A DNA stretch of 64,000 nt from Gigaspora margarita (GCA_009809945.1 WTPW01000020.1:448186-512185), one strand, 5' to 3'; positions 45,694 through 56,620 are shown, counted from the first letter of the stretch. Numbers and translations: made by a program. The notes: generated by a model not told the origin, from the letters alone.

Positions 45694-46576
45694 TAGTGGT
45701 GTCCGAAAAATTTTGGATTTTGTGTAACCCGAGCCAAATACGATGATTCGGATTCAGACCTCGGATCGAACCTGCGGAGAGATAACTCATACAGGGAGTC
45801 CCCAAAATTCCGGTCGGGATATGTCGGAGTGCCTCGGAATCATGGTCAGCTGGATCGGAATTGATCAATTTTGCCCCAAGATCATAAAAAATTTTCCTAT
45901 AAATCATATCCATTCATTAAGTAAAAAAATGCCCAGCTGATAATTTTGCTATAGACTCTGCTAATAGAGGTCTTATCCGGTCAAAAATTTTGTATTCGGA
46001 TATTCATTTGGTCAATCTTTTTAATATTCAAATATTCATTCAAAAATTTTAAAAATATTCAATGAATATTCACTGAATATTCATTGAATATTAAATATAT
46101 AGTACTAAATATAAAAAAAATAAAATAGTATAATTTAAAAACAAATAATTTTAAAAAATTCTCTTTAAAAAATTTGTTGTCTTAATCCAAAACTACAATT
46201 TTGTTTATAATTATAAAAGTTATAATATTTTAAAGTTTTTATATATTTAAAAATTTGGTATTAAAAATTAGTTATATATATTTTTTAACTAATTAGAATT
46301 TATTATACAAAAATTAGCCAATCATATTTGATTATTAATATCAAAATTTGCTACTTTTAATATATATATATTCAATGAATATTCAATGAATATATTTAGT
46401 GAAAATTTTAAATATTCGAATATTCATTTGGTGAAAATTTTATATACTCAAATATTCAAATATTCAGTGAATATTTGAATAAAACATTCATCGGATCAGA
46501 CCTCTATCTGCTAACAAGTAGGGCTAAACGCCGACCTAGATCCGACGCATCCGACCCGAAAATTTGGGAACACCTG
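45694..46576. mobile_element. Degenerate element hosting a hAT MITE
   Basis: Left TAGTGGTGTCCGAAAAATTT, right AAATTTGGGAACACCTG are weakly inverted. The outer parts are GC-richer than the neighbourhood, with GATCCGA/CCGACCC words. Overlapping frames on both strands (45641-45940) show no domain. The call rests mainly on composition and weak ends. Confidence 0.45.
45965..46506. mobile_element. hAT-type MITE with perfect 8-bp target duplication
   Basis: Ends TAGAGGTCTTATCCGG and CGGATCAGACCTCTA match in inverted orientation at 14 of 15 positions. TCTGCTAA flanks it exactly at 45957-45964 and 46507-46514. The interior is dominated by ATTCAATGAATATTCA-type palindromic words. 542 bp, non-coding. 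Confidence 0.93.
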
Positions 46577-46952
46577 TAAAAATCCGGAGAGATTAGTACT
46601 GCCAACTAATATTAGAGAAAAATTACAATCCAAACAATTTTACTTAGTACATTGGTTAGCAGGTTTATTAGTAACTTTGGTGATTTCGTGCAAAATTATT
46701 AAGGTCGGGTCAGATCGGTTACTCAAAATGCGAAATTTCACTAACCCGCTAAAATATTATCCATTGCTTTCATTTTTTTTCAATATGATAACAAATGAAT
46801 GTTATTATATCATATTTGATAACTTTCGACCTAATTACAAGATTTATTTTCATGTGCTCTTGTAAACCGTCATTGGTGTAATATTATTATACCGATAAAT
46901 TGTGGAGAAACCAAAATACCATTTTAAAGATATAAAACTTAATATTCCTCTT
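46577..46952. other. Unassigned stretch upstream of the LRR relic
   Basis: A 62-residue frame (46677-46865) has no recognisable feature. No gene is supported. Confidence 0.4.
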
Positions 46953-47890
46953 AATGTCAAACACTGAAGAGAAAGCTCCATTGTTCACTTTAAAATTATC
47001 CTTCCAAGTCATCCAAAGCCGCTATTTGAATATACAAGCTGCATCACATCTGTTAACAATGATTTATGTGATGGAATTAGAAATTGGCTTCGTTTTAAAA
47101 GGCATGAAGTAAGACGTGAGCTGTAAGTGTTCTTTAATCGTAATGTTTTTACTAACTAGCAAATTTTAAGTCTTTAAATCTTGATGAAATCATTTGTAAT
47201 CAAATAATATTCGAAAATCTTTGCAAGGACACTACAGTTACCTATATAAATTTATGTCTCACGTATAATATCGGCGTTGATTTAAATCTAAGAAAGGATT
47301 ATTTAGTTAAGATCCTTGATATGATCTTTAATTTAACTTCTTTGAATCTTGCATCTAATCAATTTGGATCTGAAAGAGTGAAAATACTATTAAAGCTCTT
47401 TATAGAAAGACTTTTAAATTCTTTAAATCTCTGTAACAATCAAATCTGTATCGAAGAGGGGAAGATTTTGGCAAAATTTCTTCGCAAAAATACCACGTTG
47501 ACTTATTTGAATCTTGCTGATAATTATCTTAGATGTGAAGGAGGAGGAAAAGAATTAGCAAATGCTCTTTGTAATAACTCTACGCTAATTTCTTTGAATC
47601 TTGGCGGTAATGCACTTGGATCAGAAGCATTAGCAAATGCTCTTTTAAGAACTTCACGCTAACTTATTTGAGTCTTAGTGGTAATGAACTTCAATCAGGA
47701 GAAGGAAAAGCATTAGCAGATGCACTTTGAAAGAATACTATGCTAGCTTATTTGGATCTTGCTAATAATTCCCTTTTGGATCAGAAGGAGGAAAAAACAT
47801 TGGCAAATGCTCTTTGTAAGAATACTACACTTATTTCCTTGAATCTCGGTTATAATTTCCTTAAATCAGATGGAGGAAAACATTGGTCCC
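46953..47890 (+). pseudogene. Broken ribonuclease-inhibitor-type LRR gene
   Basis: The ATG at 46953 opens MSNTEEKAPLFTLKLS, after which the frame shifts. From 47321 a 113-residue frame holds LRRs of the ribonuclease-inhibitor (NLR-like) type: LTSLNLASNQFGSERVK, LNSLNLCNNQICIEEGKILA, LTYLNLADNYLRCEGGGKEL, LISLNLGGNALGSEALANAL. Beyond 47662 the repeats continue in other frames (LTYLSLSGNELQSGEGKALA, LISLNLGYNFLKSDGGK), interrupted by a TGA at 47728-47730 and small indels. The consensus L-x-x-L-x-L-x-x-N is visible in at least six repeats of about 28 residues. The coding series ends abruptly at about 47885, where foreign sequence begins. The family is expanded in Rhizophagus-type fungi; its function there is not known to me. 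Confidence 0.85.
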
Positions 47891-48115
47891 AAAATCTCAA
47901 TTTAGTCTAGTTGACCCTTTTTAATGCCCTAACAAAAAAATTCTCCGTGCAATTTTACTATATTACTGTCCTTTCTAACAAACCCTAAATCGAAACCCTA
48001 ATATAAACGAAGTTTTTTGTTTAGCATCCGAAGATCACGTGGAAGTAAATCGATCCTACTCCCTGGTATTGCCATCGGGGCTGATACCGAAAATTTGGGT
48101 CTCAATTTAAACTAT
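47888..48115. mobile_element. Probable telomere-like-core MITE truncating the LRR gene
   Basis: Words CTAACAAAAAAATTC, GTGCAATTTTACTATA and AACCCTAAATCGAAACCCTA are those of the telomere-like-core family. Similar TCTCAATTTA words stand at 47898 and 48101. The ends are not clean. The LRR reading stops exactly at the left edge. Confidence 0.5.
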
Positions 48116-48657
48116 AAGCTTTGATAAAATCCATATATTCTCTTTAAATATTAAATCTATCCCTAAACTCTAACCTAGTCCTAAATAAAAAATCGTAGAA
48201 AACTCCAAAAATATAAATTTCATATCAAAATAGATCTAAATTTCAGTATTAGCCATGATAATAATTGCTCATTTGTACTGTCTTTCGACTCTAATTTTGG
48301 CATGTGGCACTATTTAATGATCATTTCGAGAAACAAATCTTACAATTGCTGAATTCGTTTAATGCAACAAAATTTCTAAAATTGAATCAGTCATTTTCAA
48401 GTTGTAAATGGCAAAATATATACCATTATTTTCAGAGCTTTTCACGTCCATTATATACGTGATAACTAGTACATGATCATGTGGTGGCTGCGCCGCCAAA
48501 TTTATGGCATATAACACAGTCGAGATTACAGTATTTATAGTCGACTTAAATTTATTAAATTGACTAGGCTGATGTTTAAAAATCATATTAGCAGTTATAC
48601 CCAAATCTACTATTCGTAGTGTAAAACATATGTATAATGGACTTGTCTTAAAACTAA
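48116..48657. other. Unassigned stretch
   Basis: No gene is supported; the 81-residue minus frame at 48359-48604 has no recognisable feature. Confidence 0.4.
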
Positions 48658-48805
48658 TCTTACATTTTTATGTTTTGACCTCGCTTCACTCAGCAGTTTT
48701 AAGCTAGCTTACATTTAATGTTTTGGCCTCGCTTCGCTCAGCAGTTTAAGCTAGGCACACATTTTTATGTTTTGGTCTCGCTTAGATCGGCGGATTTAAA
48801 CACTA
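48658..48805. repeat. Tandem repeat of about 60 bp, two and a half copies
   Basis: Each copy reads ACATTTTTATGTTTTG, CCTCGCTTC.CTCAGCAG, TTTAAGCTAG with small changes. Non-coding. Confidence 0.8.
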
Positions 48806-48919
48806 TATTAGTTTTTTGTCCATGCCTCTGACACTGGAATGTTTTATTGCCATGATTTTCATCAAGAATTAGGGCAAACAAATTTTTTTTTAGAATTATT
48901 TACTATTTCGATGACCACT

Positions 48920-49530
48920 GTTTGTTAGTTTGAAGTTATGTAGGTTTGCAATATAATTTTCATAATTTTTACTGATTTACGTAAGAAAATTCTGTAACAC
49001 TTACCTGCTATTCTTGCAGCCACAGTGTGGTTGAGTTAGTTTGCATTAGAATTGTCTTGATTTTTATAGGGATAAATTTGAATTAGTTTGCATTGAAGTT
49101 ATTAATTCTTTCACAAAGAATTCTGTTGCAAAGCCTACTCGCTATTTTGATAACTATGGTACGCGATTAAGGTTGAATTAATTTGCAGTGAAATTATTGT
49201 TTTAAAATTATTGTAATTTCTGCCATGAGTTACTGTACAAAAACATACTATTTCAGCTACCATGGTATCGGTTAGAGGTGGTTTGCATTTGAATTGTCTT
49301 TTATTTTTATGTGGTTGAGTGAGTTGCATTGGAATTATATCGTTAGTTACTGTAAAACTATTCTGGTAATGAGAGTTGGAATTATCGTGAATAACTATAA
49401 AAAATTCTGCTATAAACCTATTTGACACATAATACGTAGTTAAGATTGAGTTTGCATTAATCTGTATTATGAATTACTGTAAGGTTGAGTTAGTTTGCAT
49501 TGGAATTATTATGGTTTCTATCGTGAGATT
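48920..49530. repeat. Diverged minisatellite with GTTGAGTTAGTTTGCATTGG core
   Basis: The core word and its variants (TTGAATTAGTTTGCATTGAA, GTTGAGTGAGTTGCATTGGA, GTTGAGTTAGTTTGCATTGG) recur irregularly, usually followed by AATTATT and ACTGTAA.A. The minus frame at 49135-49428 is a by-product. Confidence 0.7.
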
Positions 49531-49533
49531 AAG

Positions 49534-49676
49534 TATGCAACGGGTGGGTTTATGGGCTTTTTTTGAAAGTTAATTTGGGCCACACCCCAAAAATGCTAGT
49601 CACATGATAATTTATCCTGTGACTAGCATTTTTGGGTGTGGCCCATTAAGCCCATAAACCTGCCCGTTGCGTACCC
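49534..49676. mobile_element. 143-bp hairpin MITE
   Basis: Ends TATGCAACGGGTGGGTTTAT and AAACCTGCCCGTTGCGTA are inverted, and the inner GGGCCACACCCCAAAAATGC pairs with GCATTTTTGGGTGTGGCCC. Nearly the whole element folds into one hairpin around TGATAATTTATC. Confidence 0.88.
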
Positions 49677-50341
49677 TACGTGAAATACTGTAAAAATAAT
49701 CCAATTCACATATACCGATATTAGCTAACCTGTCTATAAATAGTAAAATTTTTAGTGATCTTGAGTAAATTGGTTAATTTTCAACTTGGAATCTTCCTGT
49801 GGAAACCGGTTTACGCGTATGATGATAATCAAATGATTATTAATAAACAAATTCATTCAAATCCTTCGTTACAGCTTCTTGCTATTTCTTTGAAGATCAG
49901 TAAAAAATCTGATAGAAAAAAAAACAAAAAAAAGAGAATAATACTCAATGCTATAAATAAATATAGGATAAAATGTCCATAAAAGCAACAAAAATACATG
50001 TTTTGATATGCTCTGATCCTTTTTAATGATTCGAAAGATTTTTTTTTCGCTGAAGTACATGTACATGTAATGTGTAACATGTACATGTAACATGTACAAA
50101 ACATGTAACATGTAACATGTATATAAAAATAGTAAAAGCAAATTTCCTTTTTTGAATATTGCGAGAAAATTATTTCAATGATCAAATGCACAAGCATAGC
50201 GCAAATTACCATAAGCAGTAGAACTACCAACCATTTATAGTAAAGGCTACTTACACCACATGACAAACTCATTACACAGCATAACCATTTTTGGTAAAAT
50301 GGATCGGGCAAAATTGAATATCTTTAAAGGAGTTATCTATA
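49677..50341. other. Unassigned stretch with an ACATGTA microsatellite
   Basis: At about 50053-50122 the words ACATGT, ACATGTA and ACATGTAAC repeat. Frames of up to 152 residues on the minus strand run through it and are rich in Cys, Tyr and Phe because of the repeat and T-runs. I do not accept them as genes. Confidence 0.5.
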
Positions 50342-50636
50342 TATCGCACAGTGCAATACTCTTATTTATCGCCCAACCAATCAAATTTCAGTATCAGGTG
50401 TAATATAAAAAATACAAAAAACTTAAAGCAAAATTTTGCATAGGAAACAGCCCTTTGTGTTCTAATAAAAAAAATTCCTTGTAAAATTTTGATATAAACT
50501 ATACCTCATTCTAACCCAAAACCAAACTTACCCTAACCCTAATTAAAATGAAGTAAACTATTTTTTTTATTGTTTTGATCTCACATTACACTTGTCTTAT
50601 AGAGTGTGATATATAATTGTATCGCATGGTGCGATA
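50342..50636. mobile_element. MITE of the telomere-like-core family
   Basis: Ends TATCGCACAGTGCAATA and TATCGCATGGTGCGATA are each near-palindromic and mutually inverted. Inside: CAATCAAATTTCAGTATCAG and TGTAATATAAA on the left, TTTTGATCTCACATTACAC on the right; core AAATTCCTTGTAAAATTTTG and CCCTAACCCTAA. Non-coding. Confidence 0.8.
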
Positions 50637-50880
50637 CATACATTTTTTCTATTTAATATAACAAATTATATATTTTTTTATAATTTTTAAAATTTAAAAA
50701 AATATTTATAAAATTTCTATATATAGTAAAAAAAATTACCACTTTTGGAAATTGATTAATTTAAATTAATATTTTAACTTCAAGTTTAAAAAATAATAAA
50801 AAATTTAAAATTTTTTAAAAAATTATAAAATTTTCAAATTATATATAATTTGCTATATTAAATCAATTATTATAAAATGC
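50637..50880. other. AT-rich spacer between two related MITEs
   Basis: Nothing recognised except A/T-rich inverted words. Confidence 0.4.
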
Positions 50881-51211
50881 ACCTATAGTGTTGAACACCA
50901 TAGGTAAATTAGATTTGCAAATTCGTGTAACAAAAACAAAAAATGAATTTTTTTTATAAAACAAAAAATAAATTTTAATTACTTTAGGGTTAGGGTGAGG
51001 CCTGGGATTTTATCGGGGCATTAATATACAAAATTTTGCAAGGAATTTTTTTTATTAGAGCCCCAAAGATGGTTTCATAAGCAAAATTTTGAGATATGAA
51101 TGTTTTTTTAAAAAATAAACAAAAAATTGAAATTTTATGTTACACCTGATCTTAAATTTTGATTGGCTATTCTAATAGTTTTGTGTAACATGGTGTTTAA
51201 CACCATAGGTG
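50881..51211. mobile_element. MITE of the telomere-like-core family, ACACCATAGGT ends
   Basis: Ends ACCTATAGTGTTGAACACCA and TGGTGTTTAACACCATAGGT are inverted. The core has TTTAGGGTTAGGGTGAGGCC, AAAATTTTGCAAGGAATTTT and TTTTATGTTACACCTGATC, almost identical in order to the element at 12811-13117 although the ends differ. Confidence 0.85.
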
Positions 51212-51515
51212 TATTTTAGTAAACTTGTATTAAATAACTTTATAAAATTAAAAATTTAGTTTATTTAATAAAAAATTAATTTTTACTATAAAAATATAAT
51301 TTTAATAATTTTTTTAATATTACTAGTTTCATACAAGTATAACATTACACAATTTTGTATTACCTAATTATTTTAAAAACTATTGCATAGAATTTTATAA
51401 TTTTTTTTTATTTAAAAGCCTTAGATTTAATAAACATTTTATATAATTTTTAGCTTAATATTTTATCTATTTAGCCTCATATAAATTTTTAAATGTGTTC
51501 ACAATAATATGGTAC
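51212..51515. other. AT-rich stretch, nothing recognised
   Basis: No gene or named repeat. Confidence 0.4.
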
Positions 51516-52655
51516 CCCATTGTACTTTACTTGAAAATTAGATATTAGATGCATAATTTTTGATTTTTGATCAAAAAGTCAAATTTAAACATCTTTTCTC
51601 CAAATTTCAAGTAAAATAAAAACAATCCTACTGATTTAATATATTTTTTAGCTGCTAAATAAGTTTACTTAGTACATTAAGTTAGAATTAATTAGTGAAA
51701 TCTTGTGAATAATAAGATTTTATAGTATTTTATCAATAGAATTCTATGAAAACTTATGATTCACAAATTTTTATCAATTAATTCTAACTTTATGCACTAA
51801 GTAAACTTGTTCAATGTCTAAAAATACATCAAATTGGCATAATTATTTTTATATTACTTGAAATTTAGAGAATAGATGCATAATTTTGGATTTTTGATCA
51901 AAAAAGACAAATTTAAGCATTTTTTCTCCAAATTTCAAGTAAAATAAAAATAACTCTGCCAAATAAATATATTTTTAGTTGCTGAATAAGTTTAATTAAT
52001 GCATTAAGTTAGAATTAATTAGTAAAATTTGGCAAATAATAAGATTTTATAGAATTTTATTAATAAAATTTAATAAAATCTTATGATTCATAATATTTTA
52101 CTAATTAATTCTAACTTAAAGCATTAAGTAAACTTGTTCAGAACCTTAAAATACATTAAATTGGTAGTTTGCTTTTTATTTTACTTGAAATTTGGAGAAA
52201 AGATGCTTAAATTTGACTTTTTTGATCAAAAATCCAAAATTATGCATCTATTCTCTAAATTTCAAGTAAAATAAAAATAATTATACCAATTGAATGTATT
52301 TTTAAAAACTGAACATGTTTATTTAGTGCATAAAGTTAGAATTAATTAATAAAAATTTGTGAATTATAAGATTTTATAGAATTTTATTTATAAAATTTTA
52401 TAAAATCTTATTATTCACAAAATTTTACTAATTATTCTAACTTAATGCACTAAGTAAACTTATTCAGCACCTAAAAATTCATTAAATCAGCAGTGTTATT
52501 TTTATTTTACTTAAAATTTGGAGAAAAGATGCTTAAATTTGACTTTTTGATCAAAATCCAAAATCAGGCATCTATTCTCTAAATTTTAAGTAAAATAAAA
52601 ATAATTATGCTGATTTGATATATTTTTAGATGCTGAACAAGTTTACTTAGTGCCA
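51516..52655. repeat. Satellite of about 326-bp units made of two alternating hairpins
   Basis: Hairpin A pairs TTTACTTGAAATTTGGAGAA (and variants) with its mirror ...TTCAAGTAAAATAAAAA across GATCAAAAATCCAAAATTAT. Hairpin B pairs AAGTTTACTTAGTGCATTAA then GTTAGAATTAATTAGT with its mirror across TAAGATTTTATAGAATTTTA. A occurs four times and B three times plus a partial copy, in strict alternation; the landmark TTTCAAGTAAAATAAAAA recurs at about 51604, 51932, 52259 and 52583. Confidence 0.9.
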
Positions 52656-52839
52656 GAGATTAATATAAAATAAAATTTTTATATTTTTAATTATTATTAT
52701 TAAAAATTTTATATAGTTAATTTGGGCAATTTTGATTGGCTAATAATACTATATTATATAGCACCTGATAATCCCTCTGACCTCCTCCCCCTAAAAAATC
52801 AGGTGATAAATGTCTATACCCTTATTAGTATCAAACTAA
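52656..52839. other. Unassigned stretch with a MITE-like edge
   Basis: GATTGGCTAATAATACT followed by ATAGCACCTGATAATCCC resembles the sub-terminal words of other MITEs here. No partner end was found. Confidence 0.35.
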
Positions 52840-53530
52840 ATAATGCAAGAGCATTAGGCCAATATGGTGCTGCTTATTGTATAATAAATAAATATTAAAA
52901 ATCATTTACAGGTTTGAGCAAGTTATTTGGAATCAAGCTAAATATTGTATGGATATTAAGTCAGTGCATGAGACCTACTGAATGACAAACATATACAAAG
53001 AATTACTTGAAGAATTAAACAAGTCATTAGTTATCAAACTAAATGAGATATGTGTATTGAGAATTCATAAAACAATCTAGTATGAGATAAATATATATGA
53101 AGAATTACTTATGGATTCGAATAAATTACTAGAAACCAAACCAAATAATGCAAGAATACTAAGCCAATATGGACTATTTATTACATAAGGAACAAATATA
53201 GAGAATCACTCGTGGTTTAGACAAACTAACAGAAATTGAGAACAGGAGTAAATCACTACTCAAAATTTGTAACTAACTTGACCAGCTAGTCAAAATTTTA
53301 AGATTAGCCAGGTAGAAATTGAGTTAGATAATACAAAGATGTTAATTCAACGTATTGCATATAGAATAGATACAAAGAATCACTTTCAAAAGATTAACAA
53401 GGCATCAGAAATCAAACCTACTATCGTAAGATGAATAATATGAAGAATCATGAATGAGCCACTTGAAATCAAACCTAATGATGCAAGGGCATCAAATCAA
53501 TATGATGTATAATTAATAATTATGATAAAT
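52840..53530. repeat. Diverged tandem repeat of roughly 125 bp
   Basis: Recurring blocks: ATCAAACTAAATAATGCAAG, AGCATTAGGCCAATATGG, AACAAATATA.AAGAATCACTT, GATTC.AACAA.TTACTAGAAA. About five degraded copies. No frame is maintained. Confidence 0.6.
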
Positions 53531-54549
53531 TACTTGCTGCATATCTCATTAAAGCAATTTAACAAAGCCTTAATATTTGGCACTTACTTTATTTGGCTGA
53601 AGAATAGAAAATAGATGTGTACATTAAAGTTACCTTTCTAACTCAAGACCTATATGTCAATTAATCATTTAAATCATATAGAATAATACAAGCAAAATCT
53701 CTAGACAAGTATTCGAATTGAAGATCAATTGTGGTAATGAACTTGTTACTCTAGAGCAGAAAGAACATATGGAACTAAATCAACATAAGACAAAGCAACA
53801 AATTCTCAGAAACATGATAATACACAATTTAAAAAAAAGCAAACAAACAATAGTCTATTACATATATATATGATGTGGATTCTTCAAAGGTATCAATGAA
53901 AATAATTTTTTAAGACCATAAAATTGAGGCATATTATCAAAACAAACTGACTTTATATAACAGAAGCTTAACTGAGACATATAAAGAGCCTGGGTTAAAA
54001 TTTAGTTCATACTAATAGTGTTTAATAGCTTGCTAACTAAGCAAGTCTTTACTCACTCCCAACAAGATATATTAAAAAAAAATTCTACAACGAGCCCTAG
54101 AATTCAACAAAATGGGTCTAATTCTGATATTAAACAAAAAATAAAGGCCCTATATTTGATTAAGGCATTAAAGAGCATATGCAATCTGCAGGTTTGATTT
54201 GGCACACACTTCAGAATATGACATACTACCCATTAAGACCAATAGTGACACAGCTACAAAACATTAATCATAAAGACTCAAAGTGTCTGCTATCTGAACA
54301 AAGGTTGTAGCACAGTTTTCAGTCAGGTGACAAACCAATTATGGCTATAGAATTTGCAGCTTTATTCACTCAGACATATTCACAGAGGCATATAAATCCA
54401 CTCAGTGACAATAATAGCTATCTCAACAAAGCATACTCCAAATTCTGACTAGGTGATTATATTATTAACCTTGGATATGATCACTAGTCAGAATTAAAAA
54501 AAAAGAAGACAATTCCTATAACAAGAGCAAAACAAAAATAGCAGAACTC
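53531..54549. other. Stretch without recognisable gene
   Basis: Composition is slightly less AT-rich than the surroundings, but frames are short and no motif, RNA gene or repeat was recognised. Confidence 0.4.
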
Positions 54550-54789
54550 ATTTTTTTGGAACCTGCTATTTTTATAATTATAACTACTGAATATCAATTC
54601 TTATTACATATTCATATTAACAGCTGGTCTGCATTATGCAGGCAGGAAAATACCAGCTAGAGCTAAGTTACACAAACTCAACTGCTTATAGTGATATCTT
54701 GGTACAATATTATTTGCAATTTCTGGAAGCATCTCCTGTTTCAGTTCGCATAATTTGCAACTAATATAATCTGCATTCATTAAATAAAA
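54550..54789. repeat. Dispersed/tandem repeat, copy 1 (others at 56145-56620)
   Basis: Starts with CCTGCTATTTTTATAATTAT and contains CATATTAACAGCTGGTCTGC, CACAAACTCAACTGCTTATA, GCACAATATT-like words and GAAGCATCTCCTGTTTCAGT. Its continuation is separated by the MITE 54790-55670 and resumes at 55671 with AACTCTGGTATATATTAGAC. Confidence 0.8.
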
Positions 54790-55670
54790 TTAAGGGTAGA
54801 GTACATATAGATCAATTTGTTATATGATTTGCATGTCCGATTAAAATTTTTATAAAAAATTGGAAGATGTTAATAATAAAACTTTTTATAATTATATACA
54901 ATTTTTATTAAAATTTCATAATATATATATTAAAAGAATTTTTGATTTTTTCGCATAGGCGATACATCGCACCCTATAAGATCTGGTGTAATGTGAAATC
55001 AAAACAATAAATAAATTTGTTAGTTTAGGGTTAGGGTAAGGGTTAGTTTAGGGCAAGGGTTAGGTTAGGGTCAGGGTTGTGTGTTTTAGCGAAGAGTTTC
55101 TAATCCAAAATTTCGTAAGGAATTTTTTTTGTTAGAGCATAAGAGGTGGTTTCATAGGCAAAATTTAGCGTTATGGCTGATTTTTGAAAAAAAAATCATA
55201 ATCGCTTCGATCTCACGTTACATCTGATCCTGAATTCTTATTGGTTGATCAGGGTAGCGATACATCGCCATGGCGATAAATATAATAATTCATATTAAAA
55301 TATGCTTTTAATAATGGTATAAATTTTAATAATTAAAACATATAAAAAAAATAGACTTGTATATATTGTAAAGTTTTCCGTAGTAGGTTCAAATTTTCTG
55401 TAGTTACACAAAATCGTTGGTTTTGATTGGTCTATATCACATGATTATCATATGATAAAAATGATACCCAATCTTTAAAGACATGTTTCTCATTAAATAT
55501 TTAACCAATTTTAATAATTTTACTACTGATAGAATCAGAAAAGCCTATTCTACAAACTTTAATTTAGAAGTAAAATAATTAACTTAATAAAATTTTTTAA
55601 AATAGTCAAAATAAAAAAAATTGACTATTGAGATCATATGAAAAATGATCTGCATGTACTTTACCCTTAA
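54790..55670. mobile_element. MITE flanked by TTAA, with empty-site paralogue
   Basis: Left TTAAGGGTAGAGTACATATA, right ATGTACTTTACCCTTAA, inverted, with GATC.ATTTG.TATATGA words following in each arm. The paralogue at 56560-56590 reads AAATAAAATTTAACTCCAGT with no insert, so both edges are fixed: the insert lies between AAATAAAA and ACTCTGG with TTAA on each side. The superfamily is uncertain. A solitary right end of the family lies at 39458-39493. It contains a nested telomere-like-core MITE. Confidence 0.88.
54959..55268. mobile_element. Nested MITE of the telomere-like-core family
   Basis: Ends GCGATACATCGC at both sides (self-palindromic). Left inner AAGATCTGGTGTAATGTGAA, right inner TCTCACGTTACATCTGATCC. 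The core 55022-55079 is a degenerate GGGTTAGGGTAAGGGTTAG series of about 55 bp, the longest telomere-like tract in the window. Confidence 0.85.
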
Positions 55671-55845
55671 ACTCTGGTATATATTAGACCAGACCATTCC
55701 AATGGTAAGAAACATGTGTCAATGCTTTTTGTTCAAGTTGACGTAAAGTCAACAGATCGAAAAGATGCTAAGTATGGTAATGGAACCATCAACTAGAACA
55801 AGTTCAGTCAGATAATCAATGGAGGTGAGTATGATTTGAATAACC
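55671..55845. other. Continuation of repeat copy 1 and short spacer
   Basis: AACTCTGGTATATATTAGAC then CAGACCATTCCAATGGTAAG matches 56575-56620. Nothing else recognised. Confidence 0.6.
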
Positions 55846-56006
55846 TTCCATAAATAGGAGTTGTCTAAAGCCTTGTACCTTCATATATTGATTTACATAT
55901 TGCATAAATTGTATTCTTGATATCTATATAACCTGCTAATCTTAAATTTATCAAAAATGAATCCTAATAAGGTACAAGGCTTTAGCTATCCCCTATAAAT
56001 AGTAAT
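55846..56006. mobile_element. Small inverted-repeat element
   Basis: CATAAATAGGAGTTGTCTAA then AGCCTTGTACCTT at the left pairs with AAGGTACAAGGCTTTAGCTA then TCCCCTATAAATA at the right. 161 bp, non-coding. Confidence 0.75.
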
Positions 56007-56044
56007 CACTACCTTAATAAAGGCAGCAATAAGAACAAAGATAA

Positions 56045-56620
56045 AAATCATACCACATGTTTATATTGATGGCCATCCTATATTATGCAGGAGGTCAGCA
56101 TTAAACTGCACAAACTCAACAAACTCAAATACTATATAAGCAAATATTCAATATTACATGTTCATATTAATGACTGGCCTGCATTATGCAAATGCAGGCA
56201 GAAACCCACTAGCCAGCACTAAGCCACATAAACAACTGCTTATAGTTATCTCCTGGCACAATATTATTGCTATTTCTGGGAGCATATCCTGTTTCAGTTT
56301 CAATAGCACATAAATTATAGCTAAATAAACCTGCTATTTTTATAATTATAACTACTAAATATCAATTCATATCACATGTTCATATTAATAGCCAGCTTGC
56401 ATTACACAGATGGAAACTACTAGCCAGTGCTAAGCCACACAAACTCAACTGCTTTAGTAATCTTCTGGCACAATATTATTTGCTATTTCTAGGAGCATCT
56501 CCCATTTCAGTTCACATAATTCGCAACTAATATAATCTGCAACCATCAAATAAAATTTAACTCCAGTATATCAGACTGGACCATTCCAATTGTAAGAAAT
56601 ATGTATGCAATGCTTTTCAA
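56045..56620. repeat. Tandem copies 2 and 3 of the 54550 repeat
   Basis: CATATTAATGACTGGCCTGC, CTAAGCCACATAAACAACTG and GGAGCATATCCTGTTTCAGT, then again CATATTAATAGCCAGCTTGC, CTAAGCCACACAAACTCAAC and GGAGCATCTCCCATTTCAGT. Unit about 230 bp; a degraded partial copy precedes at 56045-56140. The last copy continues to AACTCCAGTATATCAGACTG and serves as the empty site for the MITE 54790-55670. Confidence 0.8.

Noticed and set aside
49755..50311. Open frames of 75-152 residues on both strands
   Set aside because: They run through an ACATGTA microsatellite and A-runs; apparent hydrophobic segments follow from T-rich codons.
53531..54549. Possible long non-coding or degraded protein gene because of slightly higher GC
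   Set aside because: No frame longer than about 60 codons and no motif in any frame.
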